The translations under genes were made by a program, and so were the position numbers. Below the pieces are notes generated by a model that did no database searches, had not been told where the DNA came from, and saw only the letters and a list, made by a program, of their open reading frames with translations. Below, in pieces: positions 52,013-60,925 of a DNA stretch of 64,000 nucleotides (its first letter is position 1; each line of letters opens with the position of its first letter). The DNA is taken from the NCBI GenBank assembly GCA_937862735.1, contig CALMDH010000137.1, positions 1 through 64,000 of the forward strand, read 5' to 3'. The DNA comes from M0108 sp937862735. Its GTDB lineage: Bacteria > Pseudomonadota > Gammaproteobacteria > Chromatiales > Chromatiaceae.

Positions 52013-52618
52013 GTGACAGAGACCCCTCCCCCCCGCCGCGCCGAGGTTGAGCGCCATACCCTGGAAACGCGGATTCGCGTGCGGCTCGATCTCGACGGTT
52101 GCGGCCAAACCCGGTTCAAGACGGGGGTACCCTTCCTGGAGCACATGCTGGACCAGGTTGCCCGCCATGGCCTCATCGACCTGGAGATCGAGGCGGATGG
52201 CGATCTGCACATCGACGCCCACCACACGGTCGAGGATATCGGCATCACCCTGGGTCAGGCCCTGGCCAAGGCCAGCGGCGACAAGAAGGGCATCCGCCGC
52301 TATGGCCATGCCTACGTCCCCCTCGACGAGGCCCTGTCCCGGGTGGTGGTCGATCTGTCGGGGCGACCGGGACTGACCTACGAAGTCGCCTACAGCCGCG
52401 CCATGATCGGCAGCTTCGACGTGGACCTGTTTCAGGAATTCTTCCAGGGACTGGTCAACCACGCCGCCCTGACCCTGCACATCGACAACCTGCGCGGGAC
52501 CAACGCCCATCATCAGGCCGAGACCATTTTCAAGGCCTTCGGCCGCGCCCTGCGCATGGCCCTGGAGCCGGACCCCCGCCTAGGGAGTGCGATGCCCTCC
52601 ACCAAAGGCGTCCTATGA
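52013..52618 (+). CDS. hisB: Imidazoleglycerol-phosphate dehydratase (monofunctional)
   Basis: 201 residues from a GTG at 52013. Hallmarks: RAEVERHTLETRIRV start, the Mn-binding His motifs FLEHMLDQVARHG and DAHHTVEDIGITLG, and LRGTNAHHQAETIFKAFGRAL. It catalyses the sixth step of histidine synthesis; the phosphatase domain fused in enteric HisB is absent. The stop overlaps an ATG (ATGA at 52615-52618) that opens a 14-codon frame, MTSDSQAALVLFTL, where hisH would be expected. No hisH follows. Confidence 0.95.
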   Translation: MTETPPPRRAEVERHTLETRIRVRLDLDGCGQTRFKTGVPFLEHMLDQVARHGLIDLEIEADGDLHIDAHHTVEDIGITLGQALAKASGDKKGIRRYGHAYVPLDEALSRVVVDLSGRPGLTYEVAYSRAMIGSFDVDLFQEFFQGLVNHAALTLHIDNLRGTNAHHQAETIFKAFGRALRMALEPDPRLGSAMPSTKGVL

Positions 52619-52684
52619 CCAGCGACAGCCAGGCCGCACTGGTTCTTTTCACCCTGTGACCGAACTCACCCTGAAGGTGCTAGC

Positions 52685-53425
52685 GTGCTTCTGATCCCCG
52701 CCATCGACCTCAAGGACGGCCGCTGCGTGCGCCTGCGCCAGGGCCGCATGGACGACGAGACCGTGTTCGCCGATGACCCAGTCGAAATGGCCGGCCGTTT
52801 GGTCGCTGCCGGCGCTCGCCGCCTGCATCTGGTGGACCTCAACGGCGCCTTCGCCGGGGAACCGGTCAACGGTGCCGCCATCCGCGCCATCGCCGCCGCC
52901 TATCCCGACCTGCCCATCCAGGTTGGTGGCGGTATCCGCGACGAGGCCACCATCGCCGCCTATCTGGCGGCGGGGGTCCAGTGGTGCATCATCGGCACCC
53001 AGGCGGTCAAGGAGCCCGCGTTCGTCGCCCGCGCCTGCCAGGCCTTCCCCGGGCACGTCATCGTCGGCCTCGATGCCCGCGACGGCCAGGTCGCCATCCA
53101 GGGCTGGGCCGAGATCACCCCCCACCGCGTCGTCGACCTGGCGCGGCGTTTCGAGGGAGACGGGGTCAGCGCCATCATCTACACCGACATCGGTCGCGAC
53201 GGCATGATGACTGGCCCCAACGTGGCGGCCACCCTCGCCCTGGCGGAGGCGATCAAGATTCCCGTCATCGCCTCCGGGGGCATCACGGATCTGGATGACA
53301 TCCGCGCCCTGTGCGCCGTCGCCGCCAGCGGCATCACCGCCGCCATCACCGGGCGGGCCATCTATGAGGGCACCCTGGATTTCGCCGCTGGCCAGCGCCT
53401 GGCGGACGAGTTGACGGGCGGCTGA
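52685..53425 (+). CDS. hisA: Phosphoribosylformimino-AICAR ribotide isomerase (HisA)
   Basis: 246 residues from a GTG at 52685. TIM barrel with the two phosphate-binding regions IQVGGGIRDEATIAAYLAAG and VIASGGITDLDDIRAL, LLIPAIDLKDGRCVRLRQG at the start (catalytic Asp8-like residue), and TDIGRDGMMTGPN with the second catalytic Asp. It opens the second ring step of histidine synthesis. Normally it is flanked by hisH upstream and hisF downstream; here it lies between hisB and hisI. Confidence 0.95.
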   Translation: MLLIPAIDLKDGRCVRLRQGRMDDETVFADDPVEMAGRLVAAGARRLHLVDLNGAFAGEPVNGAAIRAIAAAYPDLPIQVGGGIRDEATIAAYLAAGVQWCIIGTQAVKEPAFVARACQAFPGHVIVGLDARDGQVAIQGWAEITPHRVVDLARRFEGDGVSAIIYTDIGRDGMMTGPNVAATLALAEAIKIPVIASGGITDLDDIRALCAVAASGITAAITGRAIYEGTLDFAAGQRLADELTGG

Positions 53426-53463
53426 CCCGGTCCTTCGCTTTCCCAACCACTCGGAATACCCCT

Positions 53464-53853
53464 ATGGCAGAAGAATGGCTCGATGCCATCAACTGGAATG
53501 ACCAGGGTCTGGTCCCCGCCATTGCCCAGGAGAGCCCCTGCGGCAAGATCCTGATGATGGCCTGGATGAACCGCGAGGCCCTGGCCGCGACCCGGGCAAC
53601 CGGTCACGCCGTCTACTGGTCGCGCTCCCGCGGCAAACTCTGGCACAAGGGCGAGAGCTCGGGCCACGAGCAAGTTGTCAAGGCCATCCGCCTGGACTGC
53701 GATGCCGATGTCATCCTCCTGGAGGTGGAACAGAAGGGCGGCATCGCCTGCCACACCGGCCGTCATCATTGTTTCTATCGCGAACTGCGGGAGGGCGAGT
53801 GGGTGGTCGTCGAGCCCGTCCTCAAGGACCCCGACGCCATCTACGGCCACTAG
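53464..53853 (+). CDS. hisI: Phosphoribosyl-AMP cyclohydrolase
   Basis: 129 residues, monofunctional (without the fused HisE domain of enteric bacteria). Motifs: LMMAWMNREALAATRATGHA, VYWSRSRGKLWHKGESSGH, the Zn/Mg-binding DCDADVILLEVEQKGG and ACHTGRHHCFYREL. It opens the PR-AMP ring in the third histidine step. Starts 38 bases after hisA; hisF is not between them. Confidence 0.95.
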   Translation: MAEEWLDAINWNDQGLVPAIAQESPCGKILMMAWMNREALAATRATGHAVYWSRSRGKLWHKGESSGHEQVVKAIRLDCDADVILLEVEQKGGIACHTGRHHCFYRELREGEWVVVEPVLKDPDAIYGH

Positions 53854-53867
53854 CGACTTACGGTTGA

Positions 53868-53887
53868 CCCGGAGGTCGGGCCTTTTT
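53868..53887 (+). terminator. Weak stem with T-run after hisI
   Basis: CCCG (53868-53871), loop GAGGT, CGGG (53877-53880), then CCTTTTT. The stem is short. It may partly separate hisE transcription from hisBAI. Confidence 0.4.
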
Positions 53888-54038
53888 GACTCGCATTTCG
53901 GCTTTAGAACCTGTCCAGCAATTATTTCCCGAATTGAGAACCCTCGGGCATAACTTGGGTACTGGATATTGGACGCTTTCTAGGTCGGGCGGGGGAAGAT
54001 CGGAAAACCAAGTAACGATTGGCGATGGGTACGAGACC

Positions 54039-54353
54039 ATGAGCGACATCCTCACCCGCCTGGCCCTGGTTCTGGAGGAGCGTAAGCAATCCGACCCGGA
54101 GACCTCTTACGTCGCCCGCCTCTATGCCAAGGGCCAGGACGCCATCCTCAAGAAAATTGGCGAGGAGGCCACGGAGACCGTCATGGCCGCCAAGGACGGT
54201 GACCCGGAACGGATCACCGCCGAGATCGCCGATCTCTGGTTTCATTGCCTGGTGTTGCTCGCCCACCAGGGCCTGGGGCCGGAGCAGGTTCTGGCTGAAC
54301 TGGACCGTCGTTTTGGTCTCTCGGGGATCGCCGAAAAGGCCGCTCGCTCCTGA
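54039..54353 (+). CDS. hisE: Phosphoribosyl-ATP pyrophosphohydrolase
   Basis: 104 residues from the ATG at 54039 (MSDILTRLALVLEERKQSDP). All-alpha MazG-like fold with the metal-binding motif KKIGEEATETVMAAKDGD and EIADLWFHCLVLLAHQGLG. It performs the second histidine step. It is separate from hisI, 185 bases downstream with a possible terminator between. The frame upstream of 54039 has no credible start. Confidence 0.95.
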   Translation: MSDILTRLALVLEERKQSDPETSYVARLYAKGQDAILKKIGEEATETVMAAKDGDPERITAEIADLWFHCLVLLAHQGLGPEQVLAELDRRFGLSGIAEKAARS

Positions 54354-54363
54354 GGCGCTGGGC

Positions 54364-54402
54364 TGATGGCGCGGAGGCCTCTGCGCAACCCCCGCGCCAT
54401 CA
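54364..54402 (+). terminator. Strong hairpin after hisE
   Basis: TGATGGCGCGG (54364-54374) pairs perfectly with CCGCGCCATCA (54392-54402), loop 17 bases. It is followed by CCCCGTCCTTT, so it lacks a clean T-run. The rest of 54403-54595 has no visible gene. Confidence 0.6.
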
Positions 54403-54595
54403 CCCCGTCCTTTGCGTGAGTCCTCCCCACCCGCAGTATGGTCGTCAGACAAAGAGGGCCAGTTTCGCCCCAACTAGACCTCTTCAAGGTCACCCCGAGT
54501 GGCCTGCTCCACGCCTGGCCCACCCAGGCCTGGCTCCGCCGTCCTCACCCCCGCCCTTGAGGGTCTTGAGCGGATTGGTCATCCGAGCGTTCGGC

Positions 54596-55390
54596 TCACC
54601 ACAGGTACATGCTCGACTTTTTGCCCATGATCTCGAGTTCGAAATACTCGGCACAGGGCGCCTGGGCCACCCCATAGCACACATGGAGAGGCAGCAAATG
54701 CTCTGCTCGTGGATGGCAAAAACGCGCGCCTGGGGCATCGGCCCAGTGAATCAGCAGTTGGGTTCTTTCATCCTCAGAGCAGTCTGGATGGCTACAGGTA
54801 TTGAGCAACCATGTCTCGAAAGCATGATTCATCGCCTGGGATTCAGGTGTGTTCGGCCGGAAAAACTCCCGCATGTTGTGAAAAGAAAAGCCGGAACCGA
54901 TGACCAATACCTTATCGGCGATCAAGGGGCTAATGGCCCGGCCTATTTCAATGTGCTTGGCGGGTTCCAGCGATCTGACCAAGGAGAGTTGAACACAGGG
55001 TATGTCAGCCCGCGGATACATGATTTTCAGTGGGATAAAAAGACCATGATCGAACCCTCGGCTCTCATCAAGCCCGGCTTGAATGCCGGCATCACTGAGT
55101 AATTTGTGGATATTTCGCGCGACCGATGGCTCCCCGGTGCAGGGATAACGAATATCGTAGGCTTCATCCGGAAAGCCGAAGTAATCATAAATCAATGACG
55201 GTGAAGCCCCCGAGGTAATCGTCGGCAGCGTGCCTTCCCAATGCGCGCTAACGACGACGATAGCCTTGGGTTTTGGAATGACCGTCGCGATGCTCTCGAG
55301 ACATGAGACCATCTCTTTATGCCCTGGATCACCAAGAAGTGGCAGGGGCCCACCGCCGTGTGAAAGAAATAATGCCTTGCATCGGTTCAT
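54596..55390 (-). CDS. Class III extradiol (LigB-type) aromatic ring-opening dioxygenase, YgiD-like
   Basis: 264 residues. Metal-site histidines in LFLSHGGGPLPLLGD, VVVSAHWEGTLP, GFDHGLFIPLKIMYP and GSGFSFHNMREFF follow the LigB/YgiD arrangement (Zn2+ or Fe2+). Members include plant and bacterial DOPA 4,5-dioxygenases and putative quercetin-type enzymes; the substrate here is unknown. The gene's base composition is visibly lower in GC than its neighbours, so it may have been acquired by transfer. It runs leftward, converging on hisE. Confidence 0.88.
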   Translation of the reverse strand: MNRCKALFLSHGGGPLPLLGDPGHKEMVSCLESIATVIPKPKAIVVVSAHWEGTLPTITSGASPSLIYDYFGFPDEAYDIRYPCTGEPSVARNIHKLLSDAGIQAGLDESRGFDHGLFIPLKIMYPRADIPCVQLSLVRSLEPAKHIEIGRAISPLIADKVLVIGSGFSFHNMREFFRPNTPESQAMNHAFETWLLNTCSHPDCSEDERTQLLIHWADAPGARFCHPRAEHLLPLHVCYGVAQAPCAEYFELEIMGKKSSMYLW

Positions 55391-55394
55391 CTGA

Positions 55395-56606
55395 TCAGGT
55401 GCGATACTCGGCGTTGATCTTGACGTAGTCGTAGGAGAGATCGCAGGTCAGTACCCGGGTACGCGCCTGACCGCGTCCCAAGGCGACGCGGATGCCGATC
55501 TCGGCACCCGCCATGGCGGCCCGACCGGCCTGCTCGGTGTAGCCAGGGTCACGGCCCCCGTCGCGGACGATGAGGGTATCACCGAGCCAGATGCGCACCC
55601 GGTCGATGTCCAGGTCATCCAGACCGGCCCGCCCCACGGCCGCCAGGATACGGCCCCAGTTGGGGTCCGAGGCGAAGAGGGCAGTCTTGACCAGGGGCGA
55701 GTGGGCGATGGTATCGGCGACCCGGCGGGCCTCCGGCTCATCCATCGCCTCCTCCACGACCAGGGTCACCAGTTTGGTTGCGCCTTCCCCATCCCGGACG
55801 ATCGCCGTGGCCAGTTCCTCGCACAACTCCGTCAGGGCCTGGCGGAAGGCCCGGGCATCGGCCGACTCCGCATCGACCAGGGGCAGGTTACCCAGGGTCC
55901 CGGTAGCGGCGATGACGCAGGCATCGTTGGTGGAGGTATCCCCATCGATCGTGATGGCATTGAAGGAGGTGGCGACGGCCTCCGCCAGGCAGGCCTGCAA
56001 GAGGCCCCGGTCCACAGCCACGTCCGTGGCCAGGAAGGCGAGCATGGTCGCCATGTCGGGCCGGATCATGCCCGCGCCCTTGGCGATACCGGTGATCACC
56101 GCCTCCCGGCCCGCCACGGCCAAGCGACGCGACACCAGCTTGGGCCGGGTGTCCGTGGTCATGATGGCGCGCGCGGCCAGCGGCCAGGCAGCCGCGTCCA
56201 AGTCGGCCAGGGCCGCGGGCAGGGCCGCCGCCAGGCGCTCGACGGGCAGGGGCTCGCCGATGACGCCGGTGGAGAAGGGCAGTACCTCTTCGGCTCGGCA
56301 ACCCGCCAGGGTGGCGAGGGCGGCGCAGCTCGCCTCGGCATCCGCCAGCCCCCGGGGCCCGGTGCCAGCATTGGCGTTGCCGGAGTTGATCAGCAAATAA
56401 CGGGGAGGGGTGGCGGCCAGGTGGCGCCGGGCGAGGGTCACGGGCGCGGCGCAAAAGGCATTGCGGGTGAAGACCGCCGCGCACTGGGCGCCTGGGGCCA
56501 GTTCCAGAAGACAGAGGTCGGGACGGTTCTGATAGCGGATACCCGCCGCTACCGCCGCCAACCGCACGCCAGAAACCCGCTCGAAGGGAAGTTGCTCGTC
56601 ACTCAT
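55395..56606 (-). CDS. argJ: Bifunctional glutamate N-acetyltransferase / ornithine acetyltransferase
   Basis: 403 residues. Self-cleaving proenzyme: the split site motif KGAGMIRPDMATMLAF (cleavage before Thr) is intact. Other signatures are YLLINSGNANAGTG, MTTDTRPKLVSR, DGDTSTNDACVI and the C-terminal LSYDYVKINAEYRT. It transfers acetyl from N-acetylornithine to glutamate in the cyclic arginine pathway. It is 80 bases downstream of secA on the same strand. Confidence 0.95.
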   Translation of the reverse strand: MSDEQLPFERVSGVRLAAVAAGIRYQNRPDLCLLELAPGAQCAAVFTRNAFCAAPVTLARRHLAATPPRYLLINSGNANAGTGPRGLADAEASCAALATLAGCRAEEVLPFSTGVIGEPLPVERLAAALPAALADLDAAAWPLAARAIMTTDTRPKLVSRRLAVAGREAVITGIAKGAGMIRPDMATMLAFLATDVAVDRGLLQACLAEAVATSFNAITIDGDTSTNDACVIAATGTLGNLPLVDAESADARAFRQALTELCEELATAIVRDGEGATKLVTLVVEEAMDEPEARRVADTIAHSPLVKTALFASDPNWGRILAAVGRAGLDDLDIDRVRIWLGDTLIVRDGGRDPGYTEQAGRAAMAGAEIGIRVALGRGQARTRVLTCDLSYDYVKINAEYRT

Positions 56607-56686
56607 CGCCCGTCCACCTGGCCAGGGGCCCGCTACCAGTCATTTCCAGAAAACGGCCAGGACAAGGCCGCCAGCTGGAGGATCGT

Positions 56687-59503
56687 TCAGCTCGTCCGGC
56701 CGTGGCAGTGCTTGTACTTCTTACCCGAGCCACAGGGACAGGGCTCGTTGCGGCCGACCTTGCGGTCCTCACGGCGATAGGGCTGTTCCGCCGGGGCGGC
56801 GCCTGGGCCGGCCGGGGCTTCATCGGCCTCCTCCGGGCCGGTGAGGCCATGGAACTCTTCGTGCTTGAACTCGAACTGCCGTTCAGGCACCTCCCGCGGC
56901 GGCGGGGCCAGGGGCGCGCCCTCGCTGGCCAGTTGCAGGCGTGACAGGGTGCCGATGACCTCGGACTTGATGCCGTCGAGCATGGCCGAGAACATCTCGA
57001 AGGCCTCGCGCTTGTACTCCTGCTTAGGGTTCTTCTGGGCGTAGCCACGCAGATGGATGCCCTGACGCAGATAGTCCATGGCCGCCAGATGGTCCTTCCA
57101 CTGGGTGTCCAGGGTCTGGAGCATGACCGCCTTCTCGACCTGGCGCATGACCTCGGGCCCGACCTGTTCTTCCTTCTCGGCGTAGCGCGCCGTCAGGCCG
57201 TCGAGGATGCGCTGGCGCAGGCTCTCTTCATGCAGGCTGTCGTCCGCCGCCAGCCACTGGCCAAGGGGCCAGTCGCCGCCGAAGTGCTCGGACAGGGCCT
57301 TTTCGGCCCCCGGCAGGTCCCACTGCTCCTCCAGGCTCTGGGGCGGGATGAAGCGATCCAGCAAGGTGCCGAGGACATCGGCGCGCCAGAGGGCGACGGT
57401 ATCGGAGACATCCCGGGCATCCATCAGCTCCCGGCGTTGCTGGTAGATGACCTTGCGCTGGTCGTTGGCGACATCGTCGAATTCCAGCAGTTGCTTGCGG
57501 ATGTCGAAGTTGCGCCCCTCGACCTTGCGCTGGGCGTTCTCGATCGCCTTGGTCACCCAGGGGTGCTCGATGGCCTCGCCCTCCTGCATGCCCAGCTTCT
57601 GCATCATAGCCCCCACCTTCTCGGAGGCGAAGATGCGCATCAGGCTGTCTTCCAGGGACAGGTAGAAGCGGCTGGAGCCCGGGTCGCCCTGACGACCGGA
57701 ACGGCCGCGCAACTGGTTGTCGATGCGGCGGGACTCGTGGCGCTCGGTGCCGACCACGTGCAGACCGCCAGCGGCGATGACCTGGGCATGGCGCTGCTGC
57801 CAGGCCTGACGCGCGGCCTGGCGCTGGGCCTCGTCCTTGATCTCCTCCAGTTCCGCGTCCAGGCTGCCGCCGAGGACGATGTCGGTGCCACGACCGGCCA
57901 TGTTGGTGGCGATGGTCACCGCCCCCGGCCGCCCGGCCTGGGCGACGATGCCCGCCTCGCGCTCATGCTGCTTGGCGTTGAGGACCTCGTGGGGGATCTT
58001 CTCCTTTTTCAGCAGGCCGGAGATGAGCTCGGAGGTCTCGATGGAGGCGGTTCCCACCAGGGCCGGCTGGCCGCGCCGGACGCAGTCGCGGATGTCCTCG
58101 ATGATGGCCTGGTACTTCTCCTTGGCGGTGAGGTAGACCAGGTCGCCGCGGTCGTCGCGGATCATGGGCTGGTTGGTGGGGATGACCACCACCTCCAGGC
58201 CGTAGATCTGCTGGAATTCGTAAGCCTCGGTGTCGGCGGTGCCGGTCATGCCCGCCAGCTTGGGGTAGAGGCGGAACAGGTTCTGGAAGGTGATGGAGGC
58301 AAGGGTCTGGTTTTCCTGCTGGATAGCCACCTCTTCCTTGGCCTCCACCGCCTGATGCAGGCCCTCGGACCAGCGCCGGCCGGGCATGGTGCGGCCAGTG
58401 AACTCGTCGACGATGATGATCTGGCCGTCGCGGACGATATATTCCACGTTCTTGTGAAACAGGACGTGGGCGCGCAGGGCGGCGTAGACATGGTGCATGA
58501 GCACGATGTTGGCGGGGTCGTAGAGGCTTTCCCCCTCACCCAGCAGGCCCAGTTCGGTGAGCATCTCCTCGACGTGTTGGTGCCCCTCCTCGCTGAGGAA
58601 GGCCTGGCGAGCCTTTTCGTCCACCGAGTAGTCGCCGGGGCCGAAGTCCGGCTTGCCCTCCTCGTTGGTGATGGGGGGCTGGCGGGTGAGGCGCGGGATG
58701 ATGCCGTCGATCTTCTTGTAGAGATCGGTATTGCCCTCGGAGGGGCCGGAGATGATCAGGGGCGTGCGGGCCTCGTCGATGAGGATGGAGTCCACCTCGT
58801 CGACGATGGCATAGCAGGGATCGCGCTGCACCCGCTGCTCCGGGGTGAAGGCCATGTTGTCGCGCAGGTAGTCGAAGCCAAACTCGTTATTGGTGCCGTA
58901 GGTGACGTCGGTGGCATAGGACTCCCGACGGCTGACGTTGCGCAGGTGGCGGTAGCCCTGGCCAGGGGGTGGCTCGTAGCCATAATCGACGACATAGGAG
59001 GCCGTATCCGGACCCATGCCCCCGGAAGAATTGATGACGCCCACCGACAGGCCGAGGAACTGGTAGATACGCCCCATCCAGACGGCGTCGCGGCGGGCCA
59101 GGTAGTCGTTAACCGTAACCAGGTGGACGCCCTTCCCCGGCAGGGCATTCAGGTAGACCGCCAGGGTCGCCACCAGGGTCTTGCCTTCACCGGTACGCAT
59201 CTCGGCGATGCGGCCGTCATGGAGGACCATGCCACCGATGAGTTGGACGTCGAAATGGCGCATGCCAAGGGCGCGCTTGCCAGCCTCGCGCACCACGGCG
59301 AAGGCCTCCTTGAGCAGGTCATCCAGGCTGGCGCCGGCGGCGAGGCGCTCGCGGAACTCGGTGGTCTTGGCCCGTAGGGCGGCGTCCGAGAGCTTGGCCA
59401 CCTCCGGTTCCAGGGCGGTGATCTCGGCGACCACCTTGGACATCTTCTTCACCAGCCGGTCGTTGCGGCTACCGAAGACCTTTTTGAGCAGATTCGTGAC
59501 CAT
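56687..59503 (-). CDS. secA: Protein translocase ATPase SecA
   Basis: 938 residues from the ATG at 59503 (MVTNLLKKVFGSRNDRLVKK). Upstream TTG codons are less likely. Walker A MRTGEGKTLVATLAVYLNAL, the DEAD-like VDEVDSILIDEARTPLIISG, helicase motif TNMAGRGTDIVLGG and NQLRGRSGRQGDPGSSRFYL, the scaffold and wing domains, and a C-terminal zinc motif CPCGSGKKYKHCHG are present. It drives preproteins through SecYEG and binds SecB. It is upstream of argJ and downstream of the M23 gene. No secM is visible upstream. Confidence 0.97.
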   Translation of the reverse strand: MVTNLLKKVFGSRNDRLVKKMSKVVAEITALEPEVAKLSDAALRAKTTEFRERLAAGASLDDLLKEAFAVVREAGKRALGMRHFDVQLIGGMVLHDGRIAEMRTGEGKTLVATLAVYLNALPGKGVHLVTVNDYLARRDAVWMGRIYQFLGLSVGVINSSGGMGPDTASYVVDYGYEPPPGQGYRHLRNVSRRESYATDVTYGTNNEFGFDYLRDNMAFTPEQRVQRDPCYAIVDEVDSILIDEARTPLIISGPSEGNTDLYKKIDGIIPRLTRQPPITNEEGKPDFGPGDYSVDEKARQAFLSEEGHQHVEEMLTELGLLGEGESLYDPANIVLMHHVYAALRAHVLFHKNVEYIVRDGQIIIVDEFTGRTMPGRRWSEGLHQAVEAKEEVAIQQENQTLASITFQNLFRLYPKLAGMTGTADTEAYEFQQIYGLEVVVIPTNQPMIRDDRGDLVYLTAKEKYQAIIEDIRDCVRRGQPALVGTASIETSELISGLLKKEKIPHEVLNAKQHEREAGIVAQAGRPGAVTIATNMAGRGTDIVLGGSLDAELEEIKDEAQRQAARQAWQQRHAQVIAAGGLHVVGTERHESRRIDNQLRGRSGRQGDPGSSRFYLSLEDSLMRIFASEKVGAMMQKLGMQEGEAIEHPWVTKAIENAQRKVEGRNFDIRKQLLEFDDVANDQRKVIYQQRRELMDARDVSDTVALWRADVLGTLLDRFIPPQSLEEQWDLPGAEKALSEHFGGDWPLGQWLAADDSLHEESLRQRILDGLTARYAEKEEQVGPEVMRQVEKAVMLQTLDTQWKDHLAAMDYLRQGIHLRGYAQKNPKQEYKREAFEMFSAMLDGIKSEVIGTLSRLQLASEGAPLAPPPREVPERQFEFKHEEFHGLTGPEEADEAPAGPGAAPAEQPYRREDRKVGRNEPCPCGSGKKYKHCHGRTS

Positions 59504-59844
59504 ATGCGCCGGAATATCCGCAGTCGACAAAGATTAAACCATGATACCCCAAGCAGGCGGTTCAGGCGGATCGCGATGAAGCTGTCCACGGCTAAACTGT
59601 CCACGGCGGAGCTGTCCGCGACCTATCCGCCCGCGGGGCTTACCTCAGCGGCGTCGCTTACCCATGAACGTCGTTCGCGCACCGGGACCTTCATGATCCC
59701 CGGAGAGGGGACCTGCATGATCCTCGGAGGGGGAACTTTAGAATCTTCAGGACGGATCGCCGGAACCGGAACGGCGCGGGGGCCTGAGGCGACATCGCCC
59801 GGCGCCCCACCCCGGCGGGAGATCAGGAGGAAGTCAGCAAGCCC
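59504..59844. other. Intergenic stretch with short tandem repeats
   Basis: No supported gene. On the + strand three 15-base units of AAGCTGTCCACGGCT type lie at about 59578-59622. Two 24-base units (GGGACCTTCATGATC type) lie in tandem at 59684-59707 and 59708-59731. The secA promoter and leader must be in here. A weak open frame over the repeats (KLSTAKLSTAELSA) is probably a by-product. Confidence 0.6.
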
Positions 59845-60774
59845 TCAGGGCTCCTGACGGGGAAGGTCGAGGCCAGCCAACCGCAGCGGATTGATGGCCA
59901 CGCCCTCCTTGAGGACCTCGAAGTGGAGGTGGGGTCCGGTGGAGCGGCCACTGCTACCCAGGGTGGCGATGACCTGTCCCTTGGTCACCAGATCCCCCGC
60001 TGCCACCAGCAATTTCTTGCAATGGGCATAGCGGGTGACCAGGCCATTGGCATGCCGGATCTCGACCAGGCGGCCATACCCACTGACGGTCTCACTCTGG
60101 ATCACCAGCCCATCGGCGATGGCCAGGATGTCGGTACCGACCTTAGCCGCATAGTCCACGCCGCTGTGGAAACTTTGGCGGCCATGGAGCGGATCCTTCC
60201 GCATCCCGAAGTAGGAGGAAATGTAGCCCGATCGCACGGGTAGTCCCGGGCTCAGGCTATCCTCACTGAGTTCCCGTTCCATCACCACCTGGTCGAGGAG
60301 CCTGAGCTTCCGGCCCCGGTCCTCGATTTCCCGGCCCAGGCGGGCCATCTCCATGGCGAACTCCTCACTGGACGTCGGCAGCGTCTCCATCGGTTCCGGG
60401 CCACCCTGGGGAGGGGCATGCTGAAAGTCGAATTCCTCGGGGCTGAGATTGGCCTTTTCGACCAGGCGTTCGCCGAGGGCATTGAGGCGCAGGAGCTCGG
60501 CCTGCATCTGACTGAGCCTGAGGCTCAGGGTGTCCAGTTCACTGGCGGAGGGCAGGTCCTCCCGGAGGAACTGGTCGTGGGAACGTCGCTCCAGTGAGGC
60601 CAGGAGGGCGGACGTTTGATCACCGGTCCCCGCCGCGGCGGAGTGGATCTGACCGTACCAGAAGCCGGCTGCACCGGTGCCGGCAGCCACCAGGATTAGG
60701 ACCAGGACACTGAGCCAAAGCTGCATCCGGGGTCCAACGCCATGATGGCATCGGTGCGAAAAGCAGTTTTTCAT
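59845..60774 (-). CDS. M23-family peptidoglycan endopeptidase, membrane-anchored
   Basis: 309 residues from the ATG at 60774 (MKNCFSHRC), a TTG six codons earlier being less likely. An N-terminal anchor (LWLSVLVLILVAAGTGAAGF), a coiled region (SELDTLSLRLSQMQAELLRL, EEFAMEMARLGREIEDRGRK) and a C-terminal LytM domain with zinc ligands in FHSGVDYAAKVGTD, YAHCKKL and HLHFEVLKEG. It cuts peptide crosslinks in the wall; position beside secA and lpxC is conserved in many gammaproteobacteria. Divergent from dciA. Confidence 0.93.
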   Translation of the reverse strand: MKNCFSHRCHHGVGPRMQLWLSVLVLILVAAGTGAAGFWYGQIHSAAAGTGDQTSALLASLERRSHDQFLREDLPSASELDTLSLRLSQMQAELLRLNALGERLVEKANLSPEEFDFQHAPPQGGPEPMETLPTSSEEFAMEMARLGREIEDRGRKLRLLDQVVMERELSEDSLSPGLPVRSGYISSYFGMRKDPLHGRQSFHSGVDYAAKVGTDILAIADGLVIQSETVSGYGRLVEIRHANGLVTRYAHCKKLLVAAGDLVTKGQVIATLGSSGRSTGPHLHFEVLKEGVAINPLRLAGLDLPRQEP

Positions 60775-60925
60775 CCAGTAATTCCGTTGCAAAAAACTCG
60801 GACATGGTACTGGACGCCGGGCACTGATCCAAGGAAAAATGCATCGACGGGCGCCTTACAGCGCCTCAACGAGCACTATTTATTTAATAATCAATCATCT
60901 TTACTGAAAGGCAAGCCACCGCGCC

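Noticed and set aside
53886..54038. An N-terminal extension of hisE
   Set aside because: The frame is open but has no conserved residues, and the ATG at 54039 gives the standard HisE length.
57053..59377. A 774-codon open frame opposite secA
   Set aside because: It is antisense to a full-length, motif-complete SecA and has no recognisable protein features.
59578..59731. Protein-coding gene over the tandem repeats upstream of secA
   Set aside because: The only open frame (KLSTAKLSTAELSA onward) is explained by the repeats, lacks a domain and a good ribosome site.
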